Notes: generated by a model not told the origin, from the sequence alone. A DNA stretch of 64,000 bases from Daphnia carinata (GCF_022539665.2 NC_081331.1:13114638-13178637), one strand, 5' to 3'. Counted from the first letter of the stretch, positions 50,401-64,000 are shown. Program-made: numbers and translations.

Positions 50401-50782
50401 GTTGCTGCGGTCCTATCGACGTTTTAAAGATAACCACTGTCTTCGAAATAAAACAAAAATAAGGACGGATCGAAGTCAACGCGTTAAAGTGGAAGAAAGG
50501 GAACGCACACGAAGTATAGGATGCTCAGTTTTTCTTGGTCGCAGTACTTTTTCTACTCATTTTTCCCTTGCGGACTGCGCTCCTAATATTAGGCAAAAGC
50601 AGATAACAATAAACATTAGACCTGTTCACGTTTCTGAAGAAAGAGGCAGCGTATTTACTAAAGAGAACGATTCCACTGTGCAGAAGCTTCAAATCATATT
50701 GCCAGAAACCCATTGCGTTGACAACGGCAATGAAGAACCTAGTCATCCCATCAATGATAATGAGAATGATACTAAATGTTAA
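44486..50782 (+). CDS. Family B1 (secretin-type) neuropeptide G-protein-coupled receptor
   Basis: A plasma-membrane receptor for a peptide hormone. Exons: 44486-44944, 46694-47045, 48027-48240, 48317-48461, 48533-48600, 48673-48761, 48822-48870, 48952-49030, 49095-49180, 49258-49294, 49397-49540, 50390-50782 (stop TAA). All phases agree; exons 2-12 give 552 codons including the stop. Exon 1 starts WLLLHLMISSS, a signal-peptide-like core, so the true start is ATG 44504 or an upstream exon. The ectodomain has N-glycosylation sequons and a hormone-receptor domain: RSCCRAAVDCCQHM, CPPTWDGWTCW, CTSDGTWY, TNYSPC. The seven-helix part has family marks RIRLHKNMF, CEGFYLHRLI, NLVFLINIIRILV, KAVRATLILFPLFGLHF, LDGLQGCLVAIIFCYGNGEV. 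The PDF-receptor and calcitonin/DH31-receptor groups fit best; I cannot choose between them. Confidence 0.92.
45300..46156 (-). other. Possible antisense gene or remnant inside GPCR intron 1
   Basis: On the strand opposite the GPCR an open segment from 46156 (reads MVNIVLFTIENVHLWIMYAL) runs 186 codons to 45596. A second open frame continues from 45626 (MDDFLRNVCNKTYSYTVKEA) to FRFGK at 45432, followed by a gtatag donor. Ninety nt later a tttgtttcag acceptor at 45341 leads to CSKFPSSQPPDVF and a TAA at 45300. The last junction looks genuine; the joint between the two upper frames is unresolved. A hydrophobic minus ORF at 46543-46725 may belong to it. No family is recognised. Confidence 0.25.
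49665..50330. repeat. Three diverged direct repeats in the last GPCR intron
   Basis: The motif cgcaaccactttgaattt recurs at 49665, 49991 and 50291, about 325 and 300 nt apart, each time followed by AATAACTC/AGTAACTCACAAAC-like sequence. Copies 1 and 2 share further weak similarity downstream (cgttaaattt, aatcatg). Copy 3 is cut short by the splice acceptor at 50389. The intron is 849 nt whereas most GPCR introns here are 60-100 nt, so the repeats account for its size. Confidence 0.7.
49818..50154. repeat. Inverted short-period repeat arms (aagcccga / tcgggctt)
   Basis: The left arm has aagcccga at 49818, 49832 and 49846 (14-nt period with T spacers). The right arm has the reverse complement tcgggctt at 50133 and 50147, also 14 nt apart. 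The arms could pair around a loop of about 280 nt, within the direct-repeat array of the same intron. Confidence 0.7.
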
Positions 50783-50921
50783 AGTTAAGAAAGCAATACT
50801 TGTCAGCTTTAGTATCGAAACATACTGAATTGCATTTACTAAAGGGTAGTGTAATCACGCATATTTACCATAGTTATTAAATAATAATAATGCTGCTTGG
50901 CTTATATGATACTTAAAATTC

Positions 50922-50927
50922 AATAAA
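50922..50927 (+). terminator. Poly(A) signal of the GPCR gene
   Basis: A canonical AATAAA lies 140 nt after the GPCR stop codon, in AT-rich sequence without further coding potential. It faces the UBE4B poly(A) signal about 280 nt away, so the two genes converge. Confidence 0.55.
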
Positions 50928-51201
50928 TGATCATCAAAACAATTTTAAACACTTATCATTTTGCTATCTAAAACGTATTTTTTCCATTCTTTTTTTCATC
51001 ATTTTTAATAACTTAAGATAAATTTTTTTCTTTAAAAGATAAGATACTTTCTTAAATAACAATGTATGTATTAATACTAGCAAAGTATCTTGTCAAACCC
51101 CCCACCCCCTTAACCTTTAACGGATCGATTTTTTTTTATAATATTCAGTATGAACCGGGCATCAACCTAAGACTTTTGTATTTTGCCCGCAATAAACAAG
51201 A

Positions 51202-51207
51202 TTTATT
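51202..51207 (-). terminator. UBE4B: Poly(A) signal of UBE4B
   Basis: AATAAA on the minus strand (tttatt on plus), 81 nt beyond the UBE4B stop codon. Its position and strand fit the 3' end of that gene. A plus-strand AATAAA at 51191 overlaps the same palindromic area, so some bidirectional use is possible. Confidence 0.55.
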
Positions 51208-51287
51208 ACATTCGAAAACAATATGAAAAACCTTTCAACTAAATATTGGCCAAACAATCGAGATTTTCGCGATATAGAATTTACCTT

Positions 51288-54200
51288 TCATTCCTTTTTC
51301 TGTTTCCAAGCCACAATACGTAGTTTCAAGTCTTCAACAGGCATCAGCATGTCCTCGGTAAGAGGTTGCCGATTAAAAGGGTCGGTGGATGAGTTGAGCA
51401 AGTGACGGAGGATGACGGCTCGATCCATAACTTTTCCGCTAGGTAACAAAACAGGATCGTCCATGAGTGTGTCCATTAGCGGATCACGAAATTCCTCCGG
51501 AGCATCACTGAAGTCCAGCTCACGTTTTTGATTTTGAAGGACAATCCGTTGCGCTTTCGCAGACAATTCCCTCCAATGAGCAATCTGAGGAAAATTAATT
51601 GCGTTCATGGAGTCAATTCCTATTCTAAACGAATCAAACGCGCCACATACTTGAAGAGGGGCTTTGATTAAGGCTCGCTCCAAACGCACGGCCGCTTCTT
51701 CGAAGAGTTCAAAACGGAAAGATCTCTCGTCCGCTGCCAGGGCTTGAGCGAACACATCAGAATCCAGGTGAAGATAAATATCGGTTAGTTGGTCCAGAAC
51801 TCGTCGAGGCTCCCATCCATAATTATCAGCATTTTTCACTATTATGATTTATTGTGAAGTCTGTCACACATCCGACTCCGTTTGAATTAAAATTAACGAT
51901 TAACCCATACCTTTAAAATGTTTACATTTCGGCCCACAGAGCTGTTGCAAATTGAAGTTAAGCATCGCTGCTAACCGATCGATCAGCTCGGGACGTAAAA
52001 ATGGATCCGGTACGTGTTGCGTCAAATAATGAAGCATGTCAACCGTCTCACGAGCAAGTGTTAAGTACGATTTACACATACGCTCATCGGTGGCAAGTTG
52101 TCGCAACCGCGTCTCTTTCTGCTCCTCGGGTTGTTGGTCCCAGCTAGCGCGGTTTTCCATCGCTTCTTGTACCTCATGAATTCTTCTTAGTGACTCCAGG
52201 CTTTCGTCTAATAGGAAGGTTGTGTCGTTCATCAACATGTTGATGAACTTGACAAACTGTTTGCCTGATTTGAGCTCCTGTATAACTGTCTCCCGATGAA
52301 TTGGACTCTGCCATAAACTCTAGAAACAAGTTTTTTAAAAATGACACAAAAACTCTACTAACAAACCCTTGATCCAATGAAACTGAAATTTATAAAAACC
52401 TTCAATATGATGCTGATGTGAAATCGAATTGTAAACTTGTCATAAAATTCTGATGCCGCTCCGGTGGATTCTACATCTGCATAGAATTTCATCAGAGCCG
52501 GAGGCAAAGAGGATTGACTAATTGGATGAGTCAACAACCGCTCGTGTAACGTCTCTGTTCGAGGCTATGCCAACAGTGATAATAATAGCGTACTTTAACA
52601 CGATAAGTAATGGTAAATGCAATGTACCTGGACTGCGGGATTCATCATAAAGAGCACTTCAACGAGCTTGGCTACCAAATAAGGGTTGTTGAAACAATTG
52701 GCTGAACAAACCAGAGTAAGCAACCATGTCATGACCATTTGATCCATCGTTCGTGCGACAATTTGAGGCATATGCTGCAGGGCCAACAGAAGGAATTCAG
52801 CGATATCTTCCACATACCTAAACAGACATAACAATTTCGTTAACGGGCCACGTGTGCAGTACCACGGGTGAAATTGCAATTATCTGTGTGCATTCTATAA
52901 CCGATGACCCTACGGGGCCGCCGTTATTGACTGTCCGGTTAAATCTTATAGAATAAAAGCTCTGAAATTACCATTCTGGGTAGTTCGCAAATAGAACTGT
53001 AGCTTTAGATGGAAGAGTTGAGCTACTTGAGGCAAACATTATTTCAGGACAAAGGGTTTGCATTTCCAATTCAGCAGCCATACTGTTGAAATGCATGTAG
53101 TTACTGATGAGTTTTTCGTCCATCAAGGCAGCCTCTGCGCATGGTTTGCTTAATAATAGTTTTTTCACCTAAGAAAAACCAACAATTATGGAATAAAAAC
53201 AAGTTGGGAATAAGCAAGTTTTAACTGTAGACACACCTGTTCTTGCCACATGGCAATAAGTTCCCTATTTCGACGGGCGGCTGGTGTTTGACTCCACTCC
53301 GTTTCGGTATTTTGCATCTCATCAACCAGTTTCTGGTAGTCTTTAAGAGCACGCATCCTTCGCTGATGACGCCGGGCAGCCGGTAAGTAAGCTAAATGTT
53401 GGGCATGTAACGTCATAAACCAGCACTCAGTTGGGAACTTGCATTCCTGCCAAGTGTGACCGGAATCTGGCTGATTGAGTTGTTGCACCCATTGCTGGCT
53501 TTCTTGTGAATTGACTCTGATTTTGGTCTCATTGGACACACTAGCGCTAATGCGACTTTGTGGATGAAATGGGTAAAATGTATCGACCTTGTCAAGCTTG
53601 ATCTTGAGTGAAAGTTGATGCATGACAGCAGCAAGGTTGAGGAAGAATCCATCACCAGCTACAAGTCGCGATTCTACGTTTATCATTGAGCGCTTTTCGT
53701 TTCGTTTTAGCGCAGTCGCGATCCACTGTAATGTAGCCTCGCGTGATCCACTGTTAGCCAACAGGGCGTAAAAAACCTAAAATCGGAAGAATGGTTAATT
53801 TAAAAGAAATAAAAAAAATGTAAAACAGAGCATACAATCCTAGTATTAATTATTACCTTATGAAGCAGGTTGCGCGTGAGTTCTAGCTCCTGCTGAAGAC
53901 TTGAAACCATTGGGCGAGAGTCACTTGTCGAAGTCTGTAGTTTTTCGGCGATTCGAGAGTCATCTTCAGCGAAAAGGGATGTACACAAAAACGGACCAAG
54001 GAAAGTAAATTTTGCAAACTCGCGGCCACTTGCATCAGTCAGTGGTTCCACCAGCCAATTCCCCAGCTTTATCATAAGATTGCAAAAAGGTCGGATAGAA
54101 GAACTGGCGCCCGTCCGACACTCGCACAGATCACAAAGGACTTGCAGGGCAGCTGTATGAGAACTATCAGACACAGAGCCTTTCTGAGATTCCTTCCTTA

Positions 54201-55138
54201 TAACTAGGAGCAAGGGTGAGAAAATTTTCTTAAAGCGAACAGCATCTGCTTCCAGATGATGAACCAACTCAAAGAAAAATTCTGAAGGTAAAGTATGTCT
54301 CTTAAGATGTTCATAAAGCATGTTATAGTAATTCTTCTTGACAGGCTCTGTGAGGAAGCCTTCCAACAAAAGGGCAAGGGCAGCACAGAGCTCAGTTTTG
54401 ATGTTCACAAGTAGCTCCCTTACTGCAGATATACTGCATTTCTTGGAATATTTTTTCTCATGTTCTTCCATTCTTGAATAGCAATCAATCAAGTACTGGA
54501 GACAGTTGATTTGAGAACCATCTTGAAATAACTGGGTTGGCTTGTCCGCAGAATACATTATTAGGTCTAATGCTTCCATGATCAAGTCAGTCACTGTTAG
54601 CATAACACTATTGTTATCCATGTGGCCTATGCTTGTCAAAACAGGATGGGTTGGCCAAACTGAAGATAAAATTATGCAGGTCTTCTCAGATTTGAGGGAA
54701 ATACGGAGAATTCTTGTAACAGTTGAGTAAAGGAAATTTTCAGTATAAAAATTGTCAGCAGTAGACTGGACTTTGGATGGAGTGACTGCACATTCATCAG
54801 TATCCATGGCTTCAATTTTTCGTGGTGTTGTAGTATCCATGTCCACTGCTTCGATCTTCCGGGGAGTAGTTCCATCAATGTCCATTGGATAGTTTTTAAC
54901 AGGTGTGGAAGGTGTGTACAACATGGACCCATTTTCCATGAAAAGAGCATTGCTCGGTTCCGCTGAAGTTGTGGCTGGAGATAAACTGGGACTGCTCAGT
55001 GGACCAACTCCAGTGGACATGACTGCAAGTCGAGCCAATCTACGCTGACGTATCTGCATAAATGAAAGTAAGAATAATAGAAACGGAAATCTTCAAAAAG
55101 AACAAAATTTTTACCTCTTCCTGAGTAAGTTCACTCAT
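51288..55138 (-). CDS. UBE4B: Ubiquitin conjugation factor E4 B (U-box E3/E4 ligase)
   Basis: Extends ubiquitin chains on pre-ubiquitylated substrates, acting with p97/VCP and the proteasome pathway in cytoplasm and nucleus. Exons in order: 55138-55115, 55053-53857, 53776-53237, 53168-52972, 52817-52628, 52564-52400, 52319-51911, 51838-51651, 51584-51288. The last break is a 66-nt intron without stops; removing it gives 1068 residues, near the family size. The N-terminus [18 protein letters not shown] is the conserved UBE4B start. A Ser/Thr-rich linker with repeated TPRKIEA(V/M)D follows, then the UFD2-type helical core ([38 protein letters not shown]). The C-terminal U-box reads [46 protein letters not shown]. 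All family hallmarks are intact. Confidence 0.97.
51585..51650 (-). other. UBE4B: Stop-free 66-nt intron in the UBE4B last coding region
   Basis: The region begins gtatgt and ends cctcag, flanking KAPLQ and [12 protein letters not shown]. Read through, it would insert 22 residues (starting [11 protein letters not shown]) into a place where homologues have no insertion. It has the size and splice signals of the other short introns here, so I treat it as an intron. Because it is a multiple of three without a stop, retention would still give a full-length protein. Confidence 0.75.
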
Positions 55139-55997
55139 TTTTACGCACAAACAAAATGTTTAAATTATCACCAATCTTGTCTAGTCATTTGTATCGCCAA
55201 ACCAGCTGATTCGAACAAGAATAAAGAAAGCACCAGAGTTGGCTGTTAGGGTGGAGGATAGCCGATACAGTGGTATACTTCATTTATCGATTCTTAGCAC
55301 TTCGATTTTTAAAAACGTTTGCATTATTTTTCGATCACATGCAATCAGCAAAAAGTTAAAAACTTAAGCTTTATTTATGATTTACATAAAAGCTCTCAGT
55401 AATTGTTACGCCCAAGTCGATAACCATCTGAACCCCACGAAAAAATAATAAGCCGCAGGGTTTTTACCTTAGTCCGTGTATGGGTGGATGTTGCAAACAT
55501 GTATCTGTGTGTAGGGAATTCCGCGTGAACAGTAAAAACAAATTGTGTAACGTCATGCCAATTTAGCTACGACGTTATAAACACACGGGAGATCAGCGAG
55601 CGTAAAGCAAGTCTTACAGTAACCTATACTTTGAACATACATGATCATTTTGCGATAAAAGCATAAATTTCACATCACATTTCACATTTATTAGTTGTAG
55701 AAAGGTAACTCTTAACAGAAGCATTTTTGAAAATTTTTACCTTGTAGTTTTCATGCTCCTTGCGCTTCAATGCTGCCACAAAAAAAACTAGAAAGAATTC
55801 GAAATGTTACGTTTATCATGTGCCTTATACACAGAATATCGCTTGGCTCTGTTTTCGAGTGTCGAACGCTTGAGAAGCTGCAAGAATTTCAGTACAATGC
55901 ACGAGCTGAACGTCCCAAAAAGAAAATAGAAAAGGAGCTTGCATTACGTTTTGAATAGAAAACCTCGAACTTAGCCTCAGCTCTGGAACCATTTATC
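55139..55997. other. Intergenic gap between TEX10-like and UBE4B
   Basis: This gap must contain the UBE4B 5' UTR and promoter. A plus-strand 62-codon ORF (55770-55958) has no family resemblance or splice context, and I do not call it a gene. No TATA-like box at a convincing distance from 55138 was seen. Confidence 0.5.
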
Positions 55998-56003
55998 TTT
56001 ATT
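55998..56003 (-). terminator. TEX10: Poly(A) signal of TEX10-like gene
   Basis: Minus-strand AATAAA, 105 nt past the TEX10 stop codon and about 860 nt before the UBE4B start codon. Position and strand fit the end of this transcript, leaving the remaining gap for the UBE4B promoter. Confidence 0.5.
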
Positions 56004-56107
56004 AGCAGAAGGGGTGCATTACTTGGCAACAACGTGCCAAACGCGCAGGTTCATACATAGTGATAATTGCTGCATGTTTGCGCTGCCAAAAAGTCTTCAG
56101 AGTTGCT

Positions 56108-58027
56108 TCATCTTACTTTTGGTAACTTCTTCCTCATTGCATCTGAAAAGTAAGTAAACTTCATAAAATGATTTCCCATTCTTGTACATTAACAAACAGA
56201 GCTGAACACGTGAGAGAACGAATTGGAGATGAATAAATAAGCCAATGCACGCGCTCACGGGTGAAACAAGTAATTTAGACAAAAAACATACCTAATATGT
56301 TGCTGATTTGAAGCTTCCTTTTTTCCGGTTTGATTTTTTTGTCAAAAAATATTTCCTTCAACTTATCGAGTTCAATAGCCGCAGAACCAAATTGAACATC
56401 CTGGGCTTGAAGTAAGCCTATTTGTTGAAGAAAAAAGAAAGTATTTGAAATTAAATAATGCTTTTTTCGTCAATATTTTGTCGAAAAACTATTACCGCTG
56501 AGGTATTGAAAAACCAGTTCAGCACACTTGGCAGCGCTTTTCGTTTCCAACTGAGCCCATAGAAAACAAATTATGAGGTTCTGATCACGGCACTGGGGAT
56601 CTATTGCCTGCTTCTTGCTACGGCTAGATTCTAACCGAGCTGAGAATGGGAATGGGCGAATAAAATTGCGAATTAGCGATTCCCCGTATTCAAGCTGGAA
56701 CCAATTCAGCAACTCCAAATGATTTTCTGACTGCTTCATGATACTCAACAGTGTGAACATCACATTGGAGATGCACGTAAGTAATGCAATGCTCTCTATT
56801 CCAACCAGTGAGTTAGCTAAAATCAAAACAGAATTTCATTAGTAACACGATAATTAACAAATCTTGAAAGCAGTTAGGGCCGTACCTTGATCTTTATTTA
56901 GCTGCTCGCTAGCCATGGCTTCAACCCACGTTTCAATTAAGAGAGGAAGAATTTGAGAAGCGAATCCCTGAATATGGAGGCTAGGTGAATTGCTATCATT
57001 AACTGACAAATGTCCTGGTTTCTGAATATTTAGTCTAACGTCAAAGTTTCTTTTCATGTACAGGGGGCAAGATTTTCCATGATCAAACACAATATCTACT
57101 GTGTTTGACTGGTATTCTGTTTGGTTTTTCTCAAGAAGTAAAATAAGAAGTTGATTGACACGGGTAAGCACTTCTTGCCTCCATTTTAACGACGTCAGCC
57201 GTTGAGTAGGATTAATTGTCAGTACGCGCCTATCACCTTTTGAAATATCTCGAGACGAGATCTGTTCCAGAAAGTTAGGAAGAATCTGTTATAACAAAAA
57301 AAAACCTTGATTGTTATATTTAGCTTAGCAGATGAGTTTCTAAGTTTCTAACATGAAATACTAGACCTGCATGGTGGCTGTGGAAACCAGACCAGGAACA
57401 TGATTGAGGAGGATGTCCAGAAGTAAATGAGAGTCCTTTTGAATATCTAGTGAGATATGATTCATGCAGCATACTAGGCGGGCATTAAGAAGAGGGAAAA
57501 AGGGAGCAATATTTTCAGCTGAAGTAGATTGAATAATGTGCTCCAGTAATTTCAGTGCACACTTTCGAACTGGGGCATCACGCACAGACATTAATTCTGA
57601 CACTTTGCTCAAGAGCGATGACAATGAAACATCGAGTACAGCTGGAAATTTAACCAAAAGCTCCTTCATCCCATTGATACCATCTTGTTGTACACCAGCA
57701 TTGAAATGGCCCATGTGGGCTAAAAGTTCCTATTAATCAAACAGTGTTATACATGTAAAATTTTGGTTAAATTACCTTTTTTACATCAATTACCTTGAAC
57801 GTTTGTTTTCTGTGATTTAATGGTACTCCGCTATCTTCACTGGGTCGTAAATGGTCAGGCAAAACTATTTTCTTACTTTTAAAGCTAGTATCTGTCACAT
57901 TTAAGCCTTTGGGTAGCAACTGTCCTTTTTTCCTTTTTCCACTTTTTTCGGCTTTAAACGTGAGCTTCAATTTAATTTTATTCTTTTCCTTACGGAATTC
58001 TTTCTTATGTTTAGTGCTTTTAGTCAT
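56108..58027 (-). CDS. TEX10: TEX10/IPI1-like rixosome subunit, short form
   Basis: Subunit of the PELP1-TEX10-WDR18 (yeast Rix1/IPI) nucleolar complex that acts in ITS2 processing and 60S ribosome maturation. Exons: 58027-57794, 57729-57367, 57285-56886, 56816-56496, 56417-56292, 56142-56108 (stop TGA), all GT-AG with matching phases, 492 residues. The N-terminus is Lys-rich (KHKKEFRKEKNKIKLKL), likely nuclear/nucleolar. LNHRKQTFK/ELLAHMGHFN starts the Ipi1 N-terminal HEAT-like region, which continues QQDGINGMKELL, RDAPVRKCALKLLEHII, ENIAPFFPLLNARL, MNHISLDIQKDS. Later, NPTQRLTSLKWR and ILPLLIETWVEA match the vertebrate protein. Vertebrate TEX10 is about twice as long, so the C-terminal half is absent here; the protein is nearer in size to yeast Ipi1. 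Confidence 0.92.
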
Positions 58028-59716
58028 TTCAGAGAAATTTTTAACACGTGATTTTTGAAACTAAATTAAATTACAAACACGCTGGTTTGTTGGTTGGGCA
58101 CTTTCATTCTTTCATCTGCTACGTCTGCTACGTTGCCTCGTTGCATAAATTTTTATTTGTTGCGCATCGCGCGCATTTCGAATTCGAGCAACAAAAATAT
58201 TGTAAAGAATAAAAAAACAACAAAAATAAGGATACTTACGATTGTCCTATCCTATCCTTACTGAAACACATTAAGGAACATAAAAACTTACATAAAAACT
58301 TACGGGTATCGAAGAGGGTCACATATCCCGATGATTAGCTGCCTGCATCCATGAACCGTCTTTCAGGCCATGGGGAGTCCTACGAACAACCTACGTTCTA
58401 CGATCACCTCTTCTCTACCTTCAGTTTGTTGGTCGATCTACAACGTGTAGTAAGCGGTACTACAGATCGATGTATACGTGTTCTTGTGTATGTGTCGTGT
58501 AGGTGTATGTGTGTAGTGGTTTTTTTTATTGTTGTGCCATTTAGCCCCTTTATAGTAGGCATGGCTCTTCTTTCTTCTCTTCTTTCTTGCAGTCTTCTTC
58601 TATCCATTTTGTGAAGAAGATGTCCGAAGCGATGAGAATTTTCCGAATCTGTAGTGAAGATGCTGAATGTTGCGTAATCCGTTGAATCATCTTGAATGAT
58701 GAAGTGGAGGGAGGGTGGGAGGACATGGAGGGAGGGGCGGGAGGAAATGGAGGGCTTGGAAATTGGCGGTGGCGGGACTTGAACCCGGGGACTACAGATT
58801 ACAAAGCGTGGGTGATAACCACTGTGCCAGGACCGCACATCTTGGTTTGGTTAGTTTTGGGTGTCACCTATTCATATAGGCGGCTTATGTAGATAGTGCG
58901 GGAAAGTGAAGTATGGCGCTGTGGCATCATTTGCGGCTGCCTTACTGATTGCACAGGTTCGAGTCTTTGTTGACATATTGTTTAACGCTTTTTTTTTAGC
59001 AAATTTGATCTACGGCCATTTTTTTGCTTGTCAAACACCTCCTTTTTCCCTTTTAGTCATTAACTCTCTTATATCAAGTTCATTGTTTATAAACTAATGA
59101 AATAAAAGGTATCTCGTTGTTTCAAAAGTGTACTATAATATTTGAACTACAACATGCATAAGGAAAGTCTAAATTATTTACATATCGTAGCGAGGTAGAC
59201 ACATTGATACTGCACAAAACAGAAATCAGGATTGCTTGCGTGTCTATTCAACAGATTAGCAGAGAAGACGCCGGAGCAATCCTTAATATTAAAAAGACAA
59301 CTGATGAGCATGCGATCATTTTCATTAAGAAAAAACCTTGCATATTGAGGGCAAAATTTAAAGGAAGTGCGAAAGAATTTTTTTTTCTCTTTTTTCTTTT
59401 TCCAGACAATCCTCTCATAACAGAAACATTACGGGGACCAGTAGAGAAATTTGAACATAAAAAACGAAACTAGCAATGGAGAAAACTAAAGAAAAAAAGC
59501 ACGGTACAATGTTACAAATAGAAGAATTGGCTGCGTCAGCTGAATCTTGAGGATATCACTGCGCTTTGCGAAGCGACAATAGAAATAACAATAAATGAGA
59601 TCGCACGCAAGTTTGAAAAGAAGGGAAAAATTATACAGGCAGTTCTGGTAGATGGTCATCCTATCTGTTTGATTGATTGTTTTTTTTTTTTTTGCCATTA
59701 ATAATAAAAAACATTT
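58028..59716. other. Intergenic region between hamlet-like and TEX10-like genes
   Basis: Contains the TEX10 promoter side, a short tandem ataaaaacttac duplication near 58278-58302, a purine-rich stretch (58695-58755), the tRNA-like element, and a plus-strand ORF at 59204-59473 (reading EIRIACVSIQQISREDAGAI at first) of unknown origin. The ORF runs into a T-rich tract and lacks a clear exon structure. Nothing else is supported. Confidence 0.5.
58765..58836 (-). repeat. tRNA-Thr-like element (pseudogene or SINE head)
   Basis: This 72-nt minus-strand segment resembles a tRNA. It has an A box (TGGCACAGTGG), a B box (GGTTCAAGTCC), a D-loop-like AGTGGTTATCA, and a seven-base anticodon loop TTTGTAA with T before and A after a TGT (Thr) anticodon. 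GCGGT at the 5' end pairs with ACCGC near the 3' end. However, the anticodon stem (CACGC against TCTGT) has only one good pair and the acceptor stem two mismatches, so a functional tRNA is unlikely. The Pol III boxes are intact, which suggests a tRNA-derived SINE head or tRNA pseudogene. Confidence 0.6.
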
Positions 59717-62815
<3,099 letters not shown>

Positions 62816-64000
62816 CTTTACGTTACAACAATACACATGAAATTAGTATTTTTTTATTTCAAAATATTACAGGACGATTGAACTGCAAGCGAACTGATCT
62901 CAACTTGAGAACGGAAGCGACTGACTCTAGTTTTACCGGTAACTCACTCCCCTTATACTATCGTGATAATCGTTACGCTGGAAACGCATAATAAAGCGAG
63001 ATGAAACAGCGGCCACCGGTGAAACAGATTTGGACAAATCACAACCACTCGTGCAACGATGACACAGGTAAAAAAAAAAAAAATAATAACAATCACAATC
63101 AAAAAACAAGTTTTTGCTTTATCCCCCGGAAAAAAAGAAAGGGGAAACATAGGCCTCCCCCCTCCATCTATTCATCGAGCTATGGTCACTCACTCAAACA
63201 AAACACTACCGGTTCTTAGGCACCGTGCTGCATGCGGTTTGTTTGCCATCGAAGATATAGTCCATGCCCAACTGTGGACAGAAGGGGGGCGTGAGAAATT
63301 TTTTGATCAAATTCAAAGGGTAAAAAAAAAATGACAAAGCAAAAGCAACGTTTTGATGTAGGGGAGGGGTGGTCAAATTCGGTACGGTTTTCTGTATATG
63401 CGTGTATGAAGCATGTGATGGTCTCGTTAACTTCCCGCACGTCTGTATAGTTCTAGTTCGAACATCTGTCCCTTTTTTTTTTTGGCTTTTGAAATCAAAG
63501 TGACCATCCGCATTGCCTTCGGATTCTCCCCCCACTCATACCCTCACCGCATTACATCCTGAACGATCGTGTTCACGTATTTTGTGTTTCTAAAACGCTG
63601 AAAGGTATTGAAATAATAAAACGCAACAGCGATGGACTTTCAAGTTTGCAATTCGTAGAGCGAACGTGAATAAGAGTGTAATCAAATGTCATAGACAAAA
63701 TGTGCATCTGCTCAATCTGTTGATTCATATTTATAATGCATTAGTCACAGTGGTCGGCTGACCACACGGGCGACGTAAAAAAAAAATAAGGGAATTGGTG
63801 GATGTCAAAGGTCAGGTGCGCTTCACCTGGCTCTCGTCATCGCAACATAGAGTCGCATTTGAAAGCCAACGAACATAGTGAAATGAATCAAGTCACCAGA
63901 ACACTGTGAAACATTGTAGCTAAAAGAGAGAGAGAGCTCCAGTTAATGAGAGAAAGAGAGAAAGTCACGTGTGTTCCAGGTTCTTACTCCCACCTGCCCC
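62816..64000. other. Upstream intron or 5' region of hamlet-like gene
   Basis: No exon is firmly supported. A minus-strand segment 63271-63210 has a good tgtccacag acceptor and reads LGMDYIFDGKQTACSTVPKN before gtagtg, but its phase does not join exon 62815 in that frame. The rest has short A/T runs and a GA-rich stretch near 63930. The missing 5' exons presumably lie to the right. Confidence 0.4.

Noticed and set aside
55770-55958. Small plus-strand gene between TEX10-like and UBE4B
   Set aside because: No homology, no splice context, and it overlaps the expected UBE4B promoter region.
58906-58980. GGTTCGAGTCT at 58958 as a second tRNA B box
   Set aside because: There is no A box or cloverleaf upstream at the right distance.
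59204-59473. Plus-strand ORF reading REDAGAILNIKKTTDEH as an immunoglobulin-domain gene
   Set aside because: The resemblance to an Ig F-strand (EDAG) is too short, the cysteine pattern is absent, and the only intron-like gap would be about 39 nt.
63210-63271. Exon LGMDYIFDGKQTACST as the next hamlet exon upstream
   Set aside because: Its natural frame leaves two bases, whereas exon 62815 needs one; no match to the family was recognised.

Overview
This is nuclear DNA from an animal, most likely a branchiopod crustacean close to Daphnia. The five recognisable genes are metazoan, four have orthologues across arthropods, and the compact genes use 60-100 nt introns with GT..AG ends, typical of Daphnia. 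No bacterial, viral or organellar gene is seen. I assigned exons by matching translated pieces to known families and requiring splice sites and reading phase to agree; each model below closes in frame.

Layout. (1) About 1-41.9 kb, minus strand: one very large Rap1 GTPase-activating protein gene (RAP1GAP / Drosophila RapGAP1), whose 3' end lies left of the window. Eight conserved core exons (1-495, 619-770, 1575-1813, 4491-4673, 10513-10659, 11285-11512, 18960-19052, 19675-19777) sit in long introns full of A, T, C and G homopolymers and microsatellites. Several alternative 5' coding exons between 28.9 and 41.9 kb all end in phase 2, as the common exon at 19777 requires, suggesting multiple promoters feeding one catalytic core. 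(2) 44.5-50.8 kb, plus strand: a family B1 (secretin-type) neuropeptide GPCR in at least 12 exons, with a repeat-bearing 849-nt last intron and a possible antisense gene in its first intron. (3) 51.3-55.1 kb, minus: the U-box ubiquitin ligase UBE4B, complete, convergent with the GPCR. (4) 56.1-58.0 kb, minus: a short TEX10/IPI1-type rixosome subunit. (5) 59.7-62.8 kb, minus: the 3' part of a hamlet/EVI1/PRDM16 zinc-finger regulator with six plus three C2H2-type fingers and a CtBP-binding PLDLS motif; its 5' exons lie to the right.

The genes share no evident pathway. RAP1GAP and the GPCR are signalling genes, UBE4B and TEX10 are housekeeping genes packed tightly in the same direction, and hamlet is a developmental regulator. 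The strongest structural signals are: an abrupt change near 38 kb from homopolymer-riddled to ordinary sequence; recurring CTCF-like AGATGGC motifs in the RAP1GAP introns; phase-matched alternative RAP1GAP leaders; a stop-free 66-nt intron in UBE4B; an inverted and direct repeat structure inside a GPCR intron; and a tRNA-Thr-like, Pol III-box-bearing element at 58.8 kb. I found no clearly new multi-gene system.
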